Shown piece after piece: positions 29,002 through 40,827 of a stretch of 64,000 nt of DNA; the stretch's first letter is position 1, and every line of letters begins with the position of its first letter. The stretch is from Dickeya dianthicola NCPPB 453 (GTDB lineage Bacteria > Pseudomonadota > Gammaproteobacteria > Enterobacterales > Enterobacteriaceae): positions 3,351,877 through 3,415,876 of the forward strand of contig NZ_CM001841.1 in assembly GCF_000365305.1 (NCBI RefSeq), given 5' to 3'. Position numbers and translations under genes: made by a program. The notes below the pieces were generated by a model. The model was not told the origin of the DNA. It was given only the letters and a program-made list of their open reading frames with translations, and did not search any database.

Positions 29002-29203
29002 AAACCCGGTCACACAGTAACTGTCTGACCGGGTTTCTAAATAGGCGGTGCCTCACTCAACGTGTCGTCCGATGTGTGATAAAGCCCACAGGCAGTTATC
29101 AATAAAGCTGGACGATAGGCACCTTATCTTTTGGCATCATTCCGGGTGTTATGAGCATGACATTGACGTTCACCATGCCATCATAACCAGTTGAATGAGC
29201 AGC
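29002..29203 (-). ncRNA. glmY: GlmY small RNA
   Basis: GlmY is the sRNA that sequesters RapZ and so stabilises GlmZ, which activates glmS (amino sugar synthesis). It sits between glrK and purL, as in E. coli. The predicted 5' region reads GCTCATTCAACTGGTTATG (29200 downwards), close to the start of E. coli GlmY. The 3' end is an intrinsic terminator, AAACCCGGTCA...TGACCGGGTTT followed by TGTTTTTT on the minus strand. The start is inferred from a sigma-54 promoter at 29214-29230. Exact ends are uncertain by a few bases. Confidence 0.85.
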
Positions 29204-29213
29204 GACTTCATTA

Positions 29214-29230
29214 TGCACTTGCCGTGCCAA
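29214..29230 (-). promoter_or_regulatory. Sigma-54 promoter of glmY
   Basis: Minus-strand TTGGCACGGCAAGTGCA has the diagnostic GG and GC dinucleotides separated by exactly 10 bp, with a near-consensus TGGCAC -24 element. It is placed about 12 bp upstream of the inferred glmY 5' end. Confidence 0.85.
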
Positions 29231-29346
29231 TTATCAATAAAACAAATCAACATACTGAAATATAAATAAAAAATAAAATAACCACGCAAGAAATCGTCAA
29301 AGCAACGATCTGGTAGGTCCTTTAAGCCGGTGGAAAGTTAGCTTTT

Positions 29347-29364
29347 TGTCGCTAAAAAAAGACA
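29347..29364. promoter_or_regulatory. GlrR binding site 1 (TGTC-N10-GACA)
   Basis: TGTC-GCTAAAAAAA-GACA, an exact match to the GlrR motif TGTC-N10-GACA known upstream of glmY in enterobacteria. It is about 130 bp upstream of the sigma-54 promoter, a normal enhancer distance. Confidence 0.85.
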
Positions 29365-29409
29365 CCCTACTGAACAACAAAAACAACCATTAAAAATCAA
29401 ATAGATAAA

Positions 29410-29427
29410 TGTCACCTTTTAGCGACA
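29410..29427. promoter_or_regulatory. GlrR binding site 2 (TGTC-N10-GACA)
   Basis: TGTC-ACCTTTTAGC-GACA, second exact match to the GlrR motif, 63 bp from site 1 (about six helical turns). Confidence 0.85.
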
Positions 29428-29441
29428 GTCTAATATAGCGT

Positions 29442-29459
29442 TGTCGTTGATTTGAGACA
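29442..29459. promoter_or_regulatory. GlrR binding site 3 (TGTC-N10-GACA)
   Basis: TGTC-GTTGATTTGA-GACA, third exact match, 32 bp from site 2 (about three turns). It abuts the purL terminator hairpin, so the enhancer ends where the purL unit begins. Confidence 0.85.
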
Positions 29460-29462
29460 AAA

Positions 29463-29488
29463 AATAAAGGGACCGAAGTCCCTTTATT
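29463..29488 (-). terminator. purL terminator
   Basis: Minus-strand hairpin AATAAAGGGAC-TTCG-GTCCCTTTATT followed by TTTT, about 20 bp after the purL stop. Confidence 0.93.
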
Positions 29489-29510
29489 ATCAATATATTA
29501 CTTTATTGCC

Positions 29511-32500
29511 TCACCCCAACTGGCGGCGGGCGTTGCGGAACATACGCATCCACGGGCTGTCTTCGCCCCACGCTTCCGGGTGCCAGGAGTTGCTGACCGT
29601 ACGGAACACGCGCTCCGGATGCGGCATCATCACCGTAGCGCGGCCGCTGGCGCTGGTCACTGCAGTGATACCGTTTGGCGATCCATTCGGGTTAGCCGGG
29701 TAATCTTCCGTAGCCTGACCGTAATTGTTCACGTAGCGCAGCGCCACCAGTTGATGCTGTTCCAGGGCAGTCAGATGACTGTCGTCACGAACTTCCAGGC
29801 GGCCTTCGCCGTGCGACACGGCGATCGGCATACGGGAACCGGCCATATCCTGCAGGAACAGCGACGGACTGTGGGTCACTTCCACCAGACTGAAACGTGC
29901 TTCAAAACGGTCTGATTTGTTGCGCACAAAACGCGGCCAGTGCTCCGCTCCTGGAATCAGTTCACGCAGGTTGGACATCATCTGACAGCCATTACATACC
30001 CCCAGCGCCAGCGTTTGCGGACGCAGGAAGAAAGCGGCGAACTCATCGCGCACCCGATCGTTGAACAGGATTGATTTTGCCCAGCCCTCACCGGCGCCCA
30101 GCACATCGCCGTAAGAGAAACCGCCACAGGCGACCAGCGCCTGAAAGTCCTGCAGGTTACGGCGACCGGCCAGCAGATCGCTCATATGAATATCAATGGC
30201 GTCAAACCCGGCGCGATGAAACGCCGCGGCCATTTCTACATGAGAGTTAACACCCTGCTCGCGCAACACCGCCACTTTCGGGCGAGCCTGACGGCTAATG
30301 AACGGTGCGGCAATGTCTTCACGCAGGTCGAAGGTCAGCGTCACGTTCAGCCCCGGATCGTTGTCATCGGATTTGGTGTGGTGTTCCTGATCGGCACACT
30401 GCGGGTTATCACGCAGACGCTGCATCTGCCAGGTGGTTTCCGCCCACCAGTTACGCAGTGTGGTACGGCTTTCGTGGTACACCACATCGTTGCCGCAGTG
30501 AATAATGAATTGGTTGCCGGCTTCCGCTTGTCCCAGATAATGCACGCAATCCGCCAGACCGTGCTCAGCCAGTACCTGTTCCACTTCGGCACGGCGGGCG
30601 GCGTCTATCTGGATAACGGCGCCCAGTTCTTCGTTGAACAGCACCGCCAGCGCATCTTCGCCCATAGAACCGATGTCCGCGTTAATGCCACAGTGCCCGG
30701 CAAACACCATCTCCGCCAGCGTGACCAGCAGGCCGCCGTCTGAACGGTCGTGGTATGCCAGCAAAGCCTGATTCGCCACCAGTGCCTGCATCGCGTTGAA
30801 GAAACCCGCCAGTTGAACCGGATTACGCACATCCGCAGTCTTACGACCCAGTTGGCGATAAACCTGCGCCAACGCCGTGGCGCCCAGCGCATGATGCCCG
30901 GCGCCCAGATCGATCATCAGCAGCACGTTATCTTTGTCGGTACGCAACTGCGGCGTGACGGTATGACGCACATCTTCCACGCGGGCAAAGGCGGAAATCA
31001 CCAGCGACAGCGGCGCCGTTACCGACTTGTCTTCACCGTTTTCCTGCCAACGGGTTTTCATCGACATCGAGTCTTTACCCACCGGAATGGTCAGCCCCAA
31101 CGCCGGACACAGTTCTTCACCAACCGCCTTCACCGCGTCATACAAGCCAGCATCCTCGCCCGGATGCCCAGCCGCCGCCATCCAGTTGGCGGACAGTTTC
31201 ACCCGTTTCAGATCGCCGATGTGCGTCGCCGCGATGTTGGTCAGCGCTTCCCCTACCGCCAGCCGCGCTGAAGCGGCGAAATTACGCAGCGCCACCGGCG
31301 CACGTTCGCCGATGGACATGGCTTCACCGTAATAACTATCCAGACTGGCGGTGGTCACGGCACAGTCCGCTACCGGCACCTGCCACGGCCCGACCATTTG
31401 GTCGCGCGCCACCATCCCGGTTACCGTGCGGTCGCCGATGGTGATCAGGAAGGTTTTCTCGGCCACAGCCGGCAAGTGCAACACGCGTTCAACCGCTTGC
31501 GCCAGATAAATGCCTTCGCGATTCAACGGCGTACCTTCCACGTCCTTACGCTCAACATTGCGCAGCATTTTCGGCGTTTTACCCAGCAGTACGTCCAGCG
31601 GCATATCGATCGGCTGGTTGTTGAAATGGCGATCGTTGAGCGTCAGGTGCTGCTCTTCAGTCGCTTCGCCAATGACCGCGTAAGGCGCGCGTTCGCGACG
31701 GCAAATGTCATCAAACAGCGCCAGTTGTTCCGGCGCCACCGCCAGCACATAACGTTCCTGCGATTCGTTACACCAGACTTCCAGCGGGCTCATGCCCGGC
31801 TCATCATTCAGAATATCACGCAGTTCAAAACGACCGCCGCGGCCGCCGTCGCTAACCAATTCCGGCATGGCGTTGGACAAGCCGCCCGCACCGACGTCAT
31901 GGATAAACAGAATCGGGTTCTGTTCGCCGAGCTGCCAGCAGCGGTCGATCACTTCCTGACAACGACGCTCCATTTCCGGGTTATCGCGCTGTACCGAGGC
32001 AAAATCCAGATCCGCGTCTGACTGACCCGATGTCATGGAAGACGCCGCGCCGCCGCCCAGACCAATGTTCATTGCCGGGCCGCCCAGCACAATCAACTTA
32101 GCGCCGATGCTGATTTCGCCTTTTTTCACATGCCCGGCGCAAATGTTGCCGATACCACCCGCCAGCATGACAGGTTTATGATAACCGCGCACTTCAACGC
32201 CGTTATGGCTATCCACCACTTCTTCATAGGTACGGAAATAACCGGTCAGCGCCGGACGGCCGAATTCGTTATTGAACGCTGCGCCGCCCAGCGGGCCGTC
32301 GGTCATAATGTCCAGCGCGCTGACGATACGGTCCGGCTTGCCGAAATCCTGCTCCCACGGCTGGATAAACCCTGGGATACGCAGGTTAGATACCGAGAAC
32401 CCCACCAGACCGGCTTTCGGTTTTGCCCCCCGCCCGGTGGCGCCTTCATCGCGAATTTCGCCGCCGGAACCGGTCGCGGCGCCCGGCCACGGTGAAATGG

Positions 32501-33398
32501 CGGTCGGGTGGTTGTGGGTTTCCACTTTCATCAGGATATGCGCGTCTTCCTGATGGTAGCCGTAAGCGCCTTGCGGATCGGGGAAGAAACGGCCGACCGC
32601 CGACCCTTCCATCACCGCTGCGTTATCCTTATAAGCAGACAGGACATAGTCCGGCGTATGCTCAAAGGTATTTTTGATCATCTTGAACAGCGACTTCGGC
32701 TGCGCTTCACCATTGATGATCCAATCGGCATTAAAGATTTTGTGACGGCAATGCTCGGAATTCGCCTGCGCGAACATGTAGAGTTCGATATCTGTCGGGT
32801 TGCGTCCCAGTTTGGTAAAGGCGTCCAGCAGATAATCCATTTCGTCGTCGGCCAGCGCCAGGCCCAAACGCAGGTTAGCGTCTTCCAATGCAGGACGGCC
32901 CTGCAACAGAATTTCCACCCGTTTCAACGAAGCCGGCTGATGCTGGGAAAACAGCAGATTGGCCTGTTGCAGGTCGTCAAACACGCTTTCCATCATGCGG
33001 TCATGGAGCAACGCGGCCAGTTCCCGCCACTGCGCATCGCTGAGCGTCGGCGCGTGGATGTAAAACGCCAGACCGCGCTCCAGACGACGGATTTTCTGCA
33101 AACCGCAATTATGCGCGATGTCGGTTGCCTTGGAAGACCAGGGAGAAATGGTGCCTGGACGTGGGGTCACCAGAATCAGCCGCCCGGTGGGCTCGTGCTC
33201 TGCGAGAGAAGGGCCGTATTTCAGCAGGCGGCTCAGTCGTGACTGTTCTTCATGGTTTAGCGGAGCGTTCACATCGGCGAAGTGGACGTATTCGGCATAA
33301 ATGTCGCTGACGGGCAAATAATACTCCTTGCACCGGGCCAACAGTTTATTGATACGAAAAGCCGATAAGGCAGGTGAACCACGCAGTATTTCCATCAT
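29511..33398 (-). CDS. purL: PurL, phosphoribosylformylglycinamidine synthase
   Basis: PurL makes FGAM from FGAR, glutamine and ATP, the fourth step of purine synthesis. The 1295-residue length is the same as in E. coli, with the large single-chain architecture. The synthetase domains contain [20 protein letters not shown] and [20 protein letters not shown]. The C-terminal glutaminase domain (from about 1040) contains the nucleophile Cys in [15 protein letters not shown] and the His in MPHPERVFR. It is transcribed alone, divergent from mltF, with a PurR box upstream at 33491-33506. Confidence 0.98.
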   Translation of the reverse strand: MMEILRGSPALSAFRINKLLARCKEYYLPVSDIYAEYVHFADVNAPLNHEEQSRLSRLLKYGPSLAEHEPTGRLILVTPRPGTISPWSSKATDIAHNCGLQKIRRLERGLAFYIHAPTLSDAQWRELAALLHDRMMESVFDDLQQANLLFSQHQPASLKRVEILLQGRPALEDANLRLGLALADDEMDYLLDAFTKLGRNPTDIELYMFAQANSEHCRHKIFNADWIINGEAQPKSLFKMIKNTFEHTPDYVLSAYKDNAAVMEGSAVGRFFPDPQGAYGYHQEDAHILMKVETHNHPTAISPWPGAATGSGGEIRDEGATGRGAKPKAGLVGFSVSNLRIPGFIQPWEQDFGKPDRIVSALDIMTDGPLGGAAFNNEFGRPALTGYFRTYEEVVDSHNGVEVRGYHKPVMLAGGIGNICAGHVKKGEISIGAKLIVLGGPAMNIGLGGGAASSMTSGQSDADLDFASVQRDNPEMERRCQEVIDRCWQLGEQNPILFIHDVGAGGLSNAMPELVSDGGRGGRFELRDILNDEPGMSPLEVWCNESQERYVLAVAPEQLALFDDICRRERAPYAVIGEATEEQHLTLNDRHFNNQPIDMPLDVLLGKTPKMLRNVERKDVEGTPLNREGIYLAQAVERVLHLPAVAEKTFLITIGDRTVTGMVARDQMVGPWQVPVADCAVTTASLDSYYGEAMSIGERAPVALRNFAASARLAVGEALTNIAATHIGDLKRVKLSANWMAAAGHPGEDAGLYDAVKAVGEELCPALGLTIPVGKDSMSMKTRWQENGEDKSVTAPLSLVISAFARVEDVRHTVTPQLRTDKDNVLLMIDLGAGHHALGATALAQVYRQLGRKTADVRNPVQLAGFFNAMQALVANQALLAYHDRSDGGLLVTLAEMVFAGHCGINADIGSMGEDALAVLFNEELGAVIQIDAARRAEVEQVLAEHGLADCVHYLGQAEAGNQFIIHCGNDVVYHESRTTLRNWWAETTWQMQRLRDNPQCADQEHHTKSDDNDPGLNVTLTFDLREDIAAPFISRQARPKVAVLREQGVNSHVEMAAAFHRAGFDAIDIHMSDLLAGRRNLQDFQALVACGGFSYGDVLGAGEGWAKSILFNDRVRDEFAAFFLRPQTLALGVCNGCQMMSNLRELIPGAEHWPRFVRNKSDRFEARFSLVEVTHSPSLFLQDMAGSRMPIAVSHGEGRLEVRDDSHLTALEQHQLVALRYVNNYGQATEDYPANPNGSPNGITAVTSASGRATVMMPHPERVFRTVSNSWHPEAWGEDSPWMRMFRNARRQLG

Positions 33399-33490
33399 CT
33401 AAATTTCTCTCGTCTTCGAGGCACCGGAGACAGTGCGTCAGGGCGCTACAGGGGGGAAACGCGCATTATTATAGAGAATAGTCACGCGCG

Positions 33491-33506
33491 ACGAAACCGT
33501 TTGCGT
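33491..33506 (-). promoter_or_regulatory. PurR box of purL
   Basis: Minus-strand ACGCAAACGGTTTCGT matches 15 of 16 bases of the PurR operator ACGCAAACGTTTTCGT. It lies 93 bp upstream of purL. The rest of the 33399-33672 spacer holds no gene. Confidence 0.88.
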
Positions 33507-33672
33507 AGCGATTGTTAAACATTGAGAGAACTTTGCGGTCAAGCAGTAGGCAAACTAATAAAAGTTGCACACTGGCGGTTTGTTAAGCAAAATGCCCCCC
33601 GACTCTGGGAAAGATGCATAAAAAACTGCCGTTACAGACAGACAGGCCAACCGGCCGCCGAGAGACAACTCA

Positions 33673-35130
33673 TTGAAGCGTTTAACGATAAATTATGTTT
33701 TCATCGGGGTAATCGCTTTGCTGTTGACGCTGGCACTGTGGCCAAATATTCCCTGGCGCAGTCACCAGGATGTTCAGCTAAGGCAAATTCTTTCACGTGG
33801 CGAGCTGCGCATCAGCACCGTGACCTCTCCGCTGACCTATACGCTCAGCAACGGTTCCCCCACCGGACTGGACTACGAACTGGCCAAACGATTCGCCGAC
33901 TACCTCGGTGTGCGGCTGGTGGTATCGGTGCGCCAAAACGTCGACGATTTATTCAGCGATCTGGATAACGACAACGCCGACCTGCTGGCCGCCGGCCTGA
34001 TTTACAACCGGGAGCGCCTGAGCCGTTTCCAGGCCGGTCCATCCTATTATTCGGTATCGCAGCAACTGGTCTATCGCATGGGTACGGCCCGCCCCCCCTC
34101 GCTGGACAAGTTGCAGGGCAAGCTGACCGTGTTGTCCGGCTCGGCGCACGCCGCCACGCTGCGCGATTTCAAAGTCGGAACATACCCGCAACTGAGCTGG
34201 GAAGTCGCCACCGACCTGTCCGAGCTGGACTTGCTAAAGCAGGTGGCGGAAGGAAAACTGGATTACACCATCGCCGACTCAATAAACATCGGCCTGATGC
34301 AGCGTATTCATCCGCAGTTGGCGGTGTCGTTCGACCTCAGCGACGAAGAGCCGGTCACCTGGTATATGCGGCAAAACCATGACGATAGCCTTTCCGCCGC
34401 GCTGCTCGACTTCTTCAGCCAGATGATGGAAGACGGCACCCTCGCCCGTCTGGAAGAGAAATATCTCGGGCATGTCGGCGAGTTCGACTACGTGGATACC
34501 ACCACCTTCCTCAGCGCCATCGACAGTATTTTGCCGGGCCTGCGTCCGCTGTTCGAAAAACACGCCAGAGAGATCGACTGGAAACTGCTGGCGGCCATTT
34601 CGTATCAGGAGTCGCATTGGAACCCGCTGGCGACCTCGCCGACCGGGGTACGCGGCTTGATGATGCTGACCCGCAATACCGCTGAAAGCCTGGATGTGGC
34701 GAATCGACTCAACCCGGAAGAAAGTATCCGCGGCGGCGCCAGATACCTGAATCAGATGATGCAGCAGGTGCCGGCCACCATCCCGACGGACGAACGCATC
34801 TGGTTTGCACTGGCCGCCTATAACATGGGGTACGCCCACATGATGGATGCCCGCAAACTGACGGAAAAACAGAAAGGGAACCCGGACAGTTGGGCCGACG
34901 TCAAAATACGCCTGCCGATGCTGAGCCAGAAGCGCTATTACGCCCAGACCGCCAACGGTTACGCCCGCGGTCAGGAGGCTTACAATTACGTAGAAAATAT
35001 CCGGCGCTATATGGTCAGCCTGGTCGGGTATCTTTCAGAGAAAGAAAGCCGGGCGTTGCAACAGCAACTGGCCGTCAGCGCTTATCCCGCCGTACCGCCG
35101 GAACAGTTAACCGCCAATCCTTCTCGCTGA
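33673..35130 (+). CDS. mltF: MltF, membrane-bound lytic murein transglycosylase F
   Basis: MltF cleaves glycan strands of peptidoglycan in the periplasm. The 485 residues start at a TTG codon ([18 protein letters not shown]), preceded by GAGAGA. An N-terminal membrane segment or signal anchor (about 8-25) is followed by an SBP-like regulatory domain (about 30-255, with [19 protein letters not shown]). The SLT domain has its catalytic Glu in [20 protein letters not shown] and [10 protein letters not shown]. The C-terminal tail is shorter than in E. coli (518 residues). Confidence 0.94.
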   Translation: MKRLTINYVFIGVIALLLTLALWPNIPWRSHQDVQLRQILSRGELRISTVTSPLTYTLSNGSPTGLDYELAKRFADYLGVRLVVSVRQNVDDLFSDLDNDNADLLAAGLIYNRERLSRFQAGPSYYSVSQQLVYRMGTARPPSLDKLQGKLTVLSGSAHAATLRDFKVGTYPQLSWEVATDLSELDLLKQVAEGKLDYTIADSINIGLMQRIHPQLAVSFDLSDEEPVTWYMRQNHDDSLSAALLDFFSQMMEDGTLARLEEKYLGHVGEFDYVDTTTFLSAIDSILPGLRPLFEKHAREIDWKLLAAISYQESHWNPLATSPTGVRGLMMLTRNTAESLDVANRLNPEESIRGGARYLNQMMQQVPATIPTDERIWFALAAYNMGYAHMMDARKLTEKQKGNPDSWADVKIRLPMLSQKRYYAQTANGYARGQEAYNYVENIRRYMVSLVGYLSEKESRALQQQLAVSAYPAVPPEQLTANPSR

Positions 35131-35141
35131 CGCACAGCCGC

Positions 35142-36598
<1,457 letters not shown>

Positions 36599-36675
36599 TA
36601 TTCAGTCGCCTTGCTCATCAGCCTGCGTCGAGCGCCGTCAACCCGCGCTCATTGGTAACGCGCTGCCGAACCAAT

Positions 36676-36714
36676 AAAAAACGGCTTGCTAGGTAACTGG
36701 CAAGCCGTTTTGTC
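36676..36714 (-). terminator. Terminator of the small gene at 36729-37070
   Basis: Minus-strand AAAACGGCTTGC-CAGTTACCTA-GCAAGCCGTTTTTTATTGG, a 12-bp stem with poly-T, 15 bp after the stop. Confidence 0.85.
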
Positions 36715-36728
36715 AGCACTTCTCAACA

Positions 36729-37070
36729 TCAGAATATTTTGTCCTCATCTTCGCGAATTAGCGAATCCAGATCACCCAACGCTTCACGCGCTTGTGCCCG
36801 GTTGATGAGTTTGAGCTGCGCTGCCGCCGGGAGATCCGTGATGTTAATCTGGCCTTTGGTGATCAACACCTGAATCAGATCTTCCAGTACACGCACCATT
36901 TCCAGATCGCTGCTGCGCAGCCGCTCGATGTTAGCCAGAATGGCCTGTTGATTGTTCAGCCATGCCATTGCTTCAACAGAACCGTCCGGCAGTTCGCCGT
37001 TCATTTCGGGAAACGGCGATTCTTCTACCCTGGTGAGATGGCCATTGCTATCACGCAAAATATAAAACAT
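36729..37070 (-). CDS. Small conserved protein, 'tryptophan synthase subunit beta-like' family of soft-rot bacteria
   Basis: A 113-residue acidic protein starting MFYILRDSNGHLTRVEESPF, chosen because AAAGGG lies 7 bp upstream of this ATG. It contains AMAWLNNQQAILANIERLRS then SDLEMVRVLEDLIQVLITKG, and ends LIREDEDKIF. I recall homologues in Pectobacterium and Dickeya annotated as 'tryptophan synthase subunit beta like', a label with no visible TrpB active-site motif here. It is cytosolic (no signal or membrane segment), with its own terminator. Function is unknown. Confidence 0.75.
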   Translation of the reverse strand: MFYILRDSNGHLTRVEESPFPEMNGELPDGSVEAMAWLNNQQAILANIERLRSSDLEMVRVLEDLIQVLITKGQINITDLPAAAQLKLINRAQAREALGDLDSLIREDEDKIF

Positions 37071-37112
37071 ACCAAGCCCTTTTTTATTTGCAAAAGAGAA
37101 CTCACCCGGCAA

Positions 37113-37792
37113 GGCGGCTCCCTACTCCTGATATAGGATTTCATTATGTTACCGTACACGATAACCGCATGTCCGGCTGCGGCAGAGTACGACCACGCCA
37201 ATACGCCTGGTGCGCGCACGCTTCTGCCGGAGAATGCCGCCATCGGAAACCCATCGTCGCCATCCGATCCGAATGACGCGCTGGTACACCGCCGATCATC
37301 TGCCGGCTGGAATCAGCGCCGCCGCACAGGTGTTGTAATACATACGACGGGGCCTGAACACGCTCGCGATCCCTCATCAGCACATCACGTCAGGCGACCC
37401 GCCAGCATGGCATTTTCACCACCGCCGGGCAAGCTATCCAGGTGATTCTCTGCCCGATCTTCACGTTTTACGACGGGGTGAATCGCGGGCTTAGCATTAT
37501 CAGCTTACTGATTACCAAACGTATTATGTCGTATCAAAATGCCAGTTATCTTGACCGCCATGAATGATTTTCAGCCAAGGCGGATCGACGAGATAGCCTC
37601 AACCTTGACATGATTCTGACCGGTGGCCTTGAAATGAAAGGTTGCGTCCGGCAAGGTTCGCCATGAATAATGCTTGCCAGTCAAAACCTGAAAAAAGCAA
37701 CAAAATCAGGCCATACTGCTCACTTTTTCTATTTTTTATCTGTGATCGCGGTGCCTGCCGGCGGTCACGATGGCTAAGGAACGCGCAGCGAC
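37113..37792. other. Non-coding, probably decayed stretch upstream of the T1SS genes
   Basis: About 680 bp with no convincing intact gene. A short open frame, plus strand about 37440-37567, reads CPIFTFYDGVNRGLSIISLL and ends MSYQNASYLDRHE, which looks like the C-terminal end of a lost membrane protein; its family is not recognised. The last ~100 bp, AT-rich and ending GGCTAAGGAACG, must hold the promoter and ribosome site of the exporter gene. Confidence 0.45.
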
Positions 37793-39979
37793 ATGAATAC
37801 ACACCATGAGCAGCCACCGGGCGACGAGGAATATCATCATTCCCCGCAACATCAGGATCCCCGTATCCGCCATGACGACCCTTTGCTCGACAGCCTGCTG
37901 GTCCTGTGTCGGCTGCAGGGAAAACCGACCAGTCGCGCCACGCTGACCGCAGGGTTACCGCTTGAAGACCTGCGTTTGCCCGCCAGTCTGCTGCCTCGCG
38001 CCGCGGCACGCGCCGGTTTGCGGGCCCGGATACTCAAACGCTCGCTGAACGCCATCCCGGCGATGTCGCTGCCTGCCATGCTGTTACTGCGCGAAGGTCG
38101 TGCCGCCGTTCTGCTCGGCTGGACGGCGGACGGCAGCGCCCGTCTGATGACGGGCGAAACCGAAGGCGGCGAAATCACGGTCGACCACAATACGCTGCAG
38201 CAAAACTATCTGGGGCTGGTGATGTTCGCTCAGTCGGCTCATCGTTTCGAAGCCCCGCCGGCAATGTTGCTGCCGCGAAGCAAAACCTGGCTCTGGGACA
38301 CGCTGAAACTGTCGCGCAGTCTGCATCTGGATGCCGTGGTCGCCAGCCTGCTGATTAATACCATCGAGCTGTTTGTCCCGTTGTTCATCATGCAGGTTTA
38401 CGATCGGGTAATCCCCAATCAAACCACAACCACCCTTTGGATGCTGGCCTCCGGCGTCGGTATTGCTCTGCTCTTTGATTTTGTCTTGCGGATATTGCGC
38501 AGCATTTGTGTCGATCTCGCCGGAAAAAAAACCGATCTTATTCTTTCCGCCACCTTGTTTGAACGCCTGACCGGCATGATGCTGTCGGCCTTTCCGGCAC
38601 GGACCGGCGCGGTGACGCACCGGGTGCGGGAATTTCAGGCATTACGCGACACGTTATCATCGCTGACGCTGGGAACGCTGATCGACTTTCCGTTCACGCT
38701 GCTGACGTTGGTTCTGCTCGCCATGCTGGGTGGTTCGCTGGTCTGGATACCGTTGTTGACGCTGCCTCTGGTTATGCTTTCCAACTGGCTGTTGCAAAAG
38801 CCGATAATGGCAGCGCAGGCCCATTCCCGGCGCTTGAATGACGAACGGCAGGCGCTGCTGACCGAAACGCTGGCCGGGCTGGATGCCATCAAAATTAATA
38901 ATGCGCAAGGCGAACGCCAGCGCCAGTGGGAACAACTCAGCGGCGACATCAGCCGGTTGGACTCACGGGTGAAAACGTTATCGGCCATCGCCATCCATCT
39001 GACGCAATCATGTCAGCATCTCGCCGGCATAGTGGTGATTGTTTCAGGGGTATATCTGCTGCTGGACAACCAGCTAACCCTCGGCACGCTGTTCGCCTGT
39101 TACCTGATCAACAACCAGGCGCTGATAACGCTGGGACCGCTGTCCGAGCTGTTTACCCGGTATCAGCAGGCGCGGCTGACGCTGGAGGAAACCCGGCGTC
39201 TGATGGAATTACCGCAGGAGCGAGGCGAACAACCTTACCCTCTGAAACGGGAAAGCATTCAGGGCAGTATCGAGTTTCGTGACGTCACCTTCCGCTATCC
39301 GGAACAGAAGAATCGCGCCCTGATTGATATCAACCTGTCGATCCAACCCGGTGAAAAAATCGGCATTATCGGTCGTACCGGCTCCGGTAAAAGTTCGCTG
39401 GAAAAGCTGATCGCCAACCTTTACCAGCCGACCAACGGCAACCTGTTGGTCGACGGCGTGGACGCTCGCCAGCTCGATATCGCCGATGTGCGTCACCACA
39501 TCGGTTATGTACCGCAGGATATTCAGCTATTCAACGGTACGCTGCGAGACAACCTGATTTGCGGCGCCCGCTATGTAGAAGACGACGCGATGCTGCGCGT
39601 GGCGGATATCGCCGGCGTGAATGATTTCGCCCGGTTGCATCCGGATGGTTATAACCTGCAGGTTGGCGAACGAGGTATGCAACTGTCGGGCGGTCAGCGA
39701 CAGGCCGTCGCTATTGCGCGCGCGCTGCTACTTGATCCGCCGATTTTGGTGATGGACGAGCCCACCAGCGCGATGGACAACAGCAGCGAAGACCGGTTTA
39801 AGCAGGCCCTGCAAACCTACATCGCCAACAGGACGCTGCTACTGGTGACGCACCGGGTTTCCATGTTGACGCTGGTCGATCGGCTGGTGATCGTGGACAA
39901 AGGACGCATTATCGCCGATGGTCCCAAAGCCATTGTGCTGGATGCATTAAAGAAGGGGCAGATCAATGCGTCTCGCTAA
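37793..39979 (+). CDS. Type I secretion system permease/ATPase (LapB/HlyB type)
   Basis: This 728-residue ABC exporter has three parts. An N-terminal C39-like domain (about 25-145) lacks a catalytic Cys-His pair, so it is probably a substrate-docking domain as in HlyB/LapB. A six-helix membrane domain spans about 165-450 (for example LLINTIELFVPLFIMQVYDR). The ATPase has Walker A IIGRTGSGKSSLEKLI, signature LSGGQRQAVAIARALL and Walker B ILVMDEPTSAMD. It overlaps the adaptor gene by 14 bp. No RTX toxin, protease or giant adhesin gene is in the window, so the substrate is elsewhere. LapB-type exporters usually carry large adhesins. Confidence 0.9.
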   Translation: MNTHHEQPPGDEEYHHSPQHQDPRIRHDDPLLDSLLVLCRLQGKPTSRATLTAGLPLEDLRLPASLLPRAAARAGLRARILKRSLNAIPAMSLPAMLLLREGRAAVLLGWTADGSARLMTGETEGGEITVDHNTLQQNYLGLVMFAQSAHRFEAPPAMLLPRSKTWLWDTLKLSRSLHLDAVVASLLINTIELFVPLFIMQVYDRVIPNQTTTTLWMLASGVGIALLFDFVLRILRSICVDLAGKKTDLILSATLFERLTGMMLSAFPARTGAVTHRVREFQALRDTLSSLTLGTLIDFPFTLLTLVLLAMLGGSLVWIPLLTLPLVMLSNWLLQKPIMAAQAHSRRLNDERQALLTETLAGLDAIKINNAQGERQRQWEQLSGDISRLDSRVKTLSAIAIHLTQSCQHLAGIVVIVSGVYLLLDNQLTLGTLFACYLINNQALITLGPLSELFTRYQQARLTLEETRRLMELPQERGEQPYPLKRESIQGSIEFRDVTFRYPEQKNRALIDINLSIQPGEKIGIIGRTGSGKSSLEKLIANLYQPTNGNLLVDGVDARQLDIADVRHHIGYVPQDIQLFNGTLRDNLICGARYVEDDAMLRVADIAGVNDFARLHPDGYNLQVGERGMQLSGGQRQAVAIARALLLDPPILVMDEPTSAMDNSSEDRFKQALQTYIANRTLLLVTHRVSMLTLVDRLVIVDKGRIIADGPKAIVLDALKKGQINASR

Positions 39980-40814
39980 GTTCGTGCAATATCTCAACAC
40001 GTATTTCTCCAGCCATCGCCAGCAAGATCCTCAGGCGCTGTCGGACGTCGGCCAGGCGCTGGTGGAGGATACGCCGCGCATCATCCGGTTATCGATCTGG
40101 ATCATGCTGGCTTTTGCGGTCTTTCTGGTCGGTTGGGCGTCGGTTGCCGAAATTGATGAAGTCGTACAGGCGACAGGGAAAACGCTCAGTCAGTCGCAGC
40201 GTTATCGGGTTCAGGCGCAGGAAGCGGGCGAACTCAGCGACATATATATCCGCGAAGGACAGATCGTCAATATTGGCGACCCTCTGATGCGGCTGGAGCA
40301 TGTTCAGCCTTCCAGCACGAACACCTCTGACGCCGGTGAAAACAAGGCGGATAAACTGTCGCTGGTGGTGTCTCCGGTGCGGGGTATCATCAGATACATT
40401 TTGGTCGATGCCGCCACCGGGCAAATTTCTCCCGGCCGTACCCTGGTGGAAATCACGCCGCTGGATGACAAACTGCTGATCGAAGCGCGGGTCAGGCTGC
40501 AGGATATGGCGTTTTTGCGCCCCGGGCAGGAAGCAATGATGACGTTTACCGCCTATGACGACATCACATTTGGCGGGCTAAAAGGTTATATCGATCAGAT
40601 CAGTCAGGATATGGCGACCGATCAGGCCGGCAACAGCTTTTATCTTGTTCGGTTGCGTACGGAGAAAAACTATCTGGGGAATATCGACAAACCGCTGCTG
40701 ATTCTTCCCGGTATGGCTGCCCATGTGAATATCATTACCGGCAGAAAAACACTGCTCAGCTATCTGCTGAAACCGATTCGGCAAGCCCGGGCGGAAGCCC
40801 TGCGGGAAAGATAA
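39966..40814 (+). CDS. HlyD-family T1SS adaptor, short form lacking the coiled-coil hairpin
   Basis: The 282-residue protein should link the ABC exporter to an outer-membrane channel. It has a short cytoplasmic N-terminus, one membrane helix (about 42-60, ending GWASVAEIDEVVQATGK), and the first lipoyl half (about 78-110, DIYIREGQIVNIGDPLMRLE). A ~20-residue polar linker leads directly to the second lipoyl half (about 131-166, VVSPVRGIIRYI) and then the beta-barrel (for example LRPGQEAMMTFTAYD). The long alpha-helical hairpin normally inserted between the lipoyl halves, which contacts TolC, is absent. Usual length is about 390-480 residues. The frame is intact with no stop or frameshift. Confidence 0.85.
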   Translation: MRLAKFVQYLNTYFSSHRQQDPQALSDVGQALVEDTPRIIRLSIWIMLAFAVFLVGWASVAEIDEVVQATGKTLSQSQRYRVQAQEAGELSDIYIREGQIVNIGDPLMRLEHVQPSSTNTSDAGENKADKLSLVVSPVRGIIRYILVDAATGQISPGRTLVEITPLDDKLLIEARVRLQDMAFLRPGQEAMMTFTAYDDITFGGLKGYIDQISQDMATDQAGNSFYLVRLRTEKNYLGNIDKPLLILPGMAAHVNIITGRKTLLSYLLKPIRQARAEALRER

Positions 40815-40827
40815 CGCGAATCGGCGT

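Noticed and set aside
29002..29036. Terminator hairpin taken as the end of glrK or purL
   Set aside because: Its poly-U is on the minus strand upstream of glrK, and purL has its own terminator at 29463; it fits the 3' end of glmY instead.
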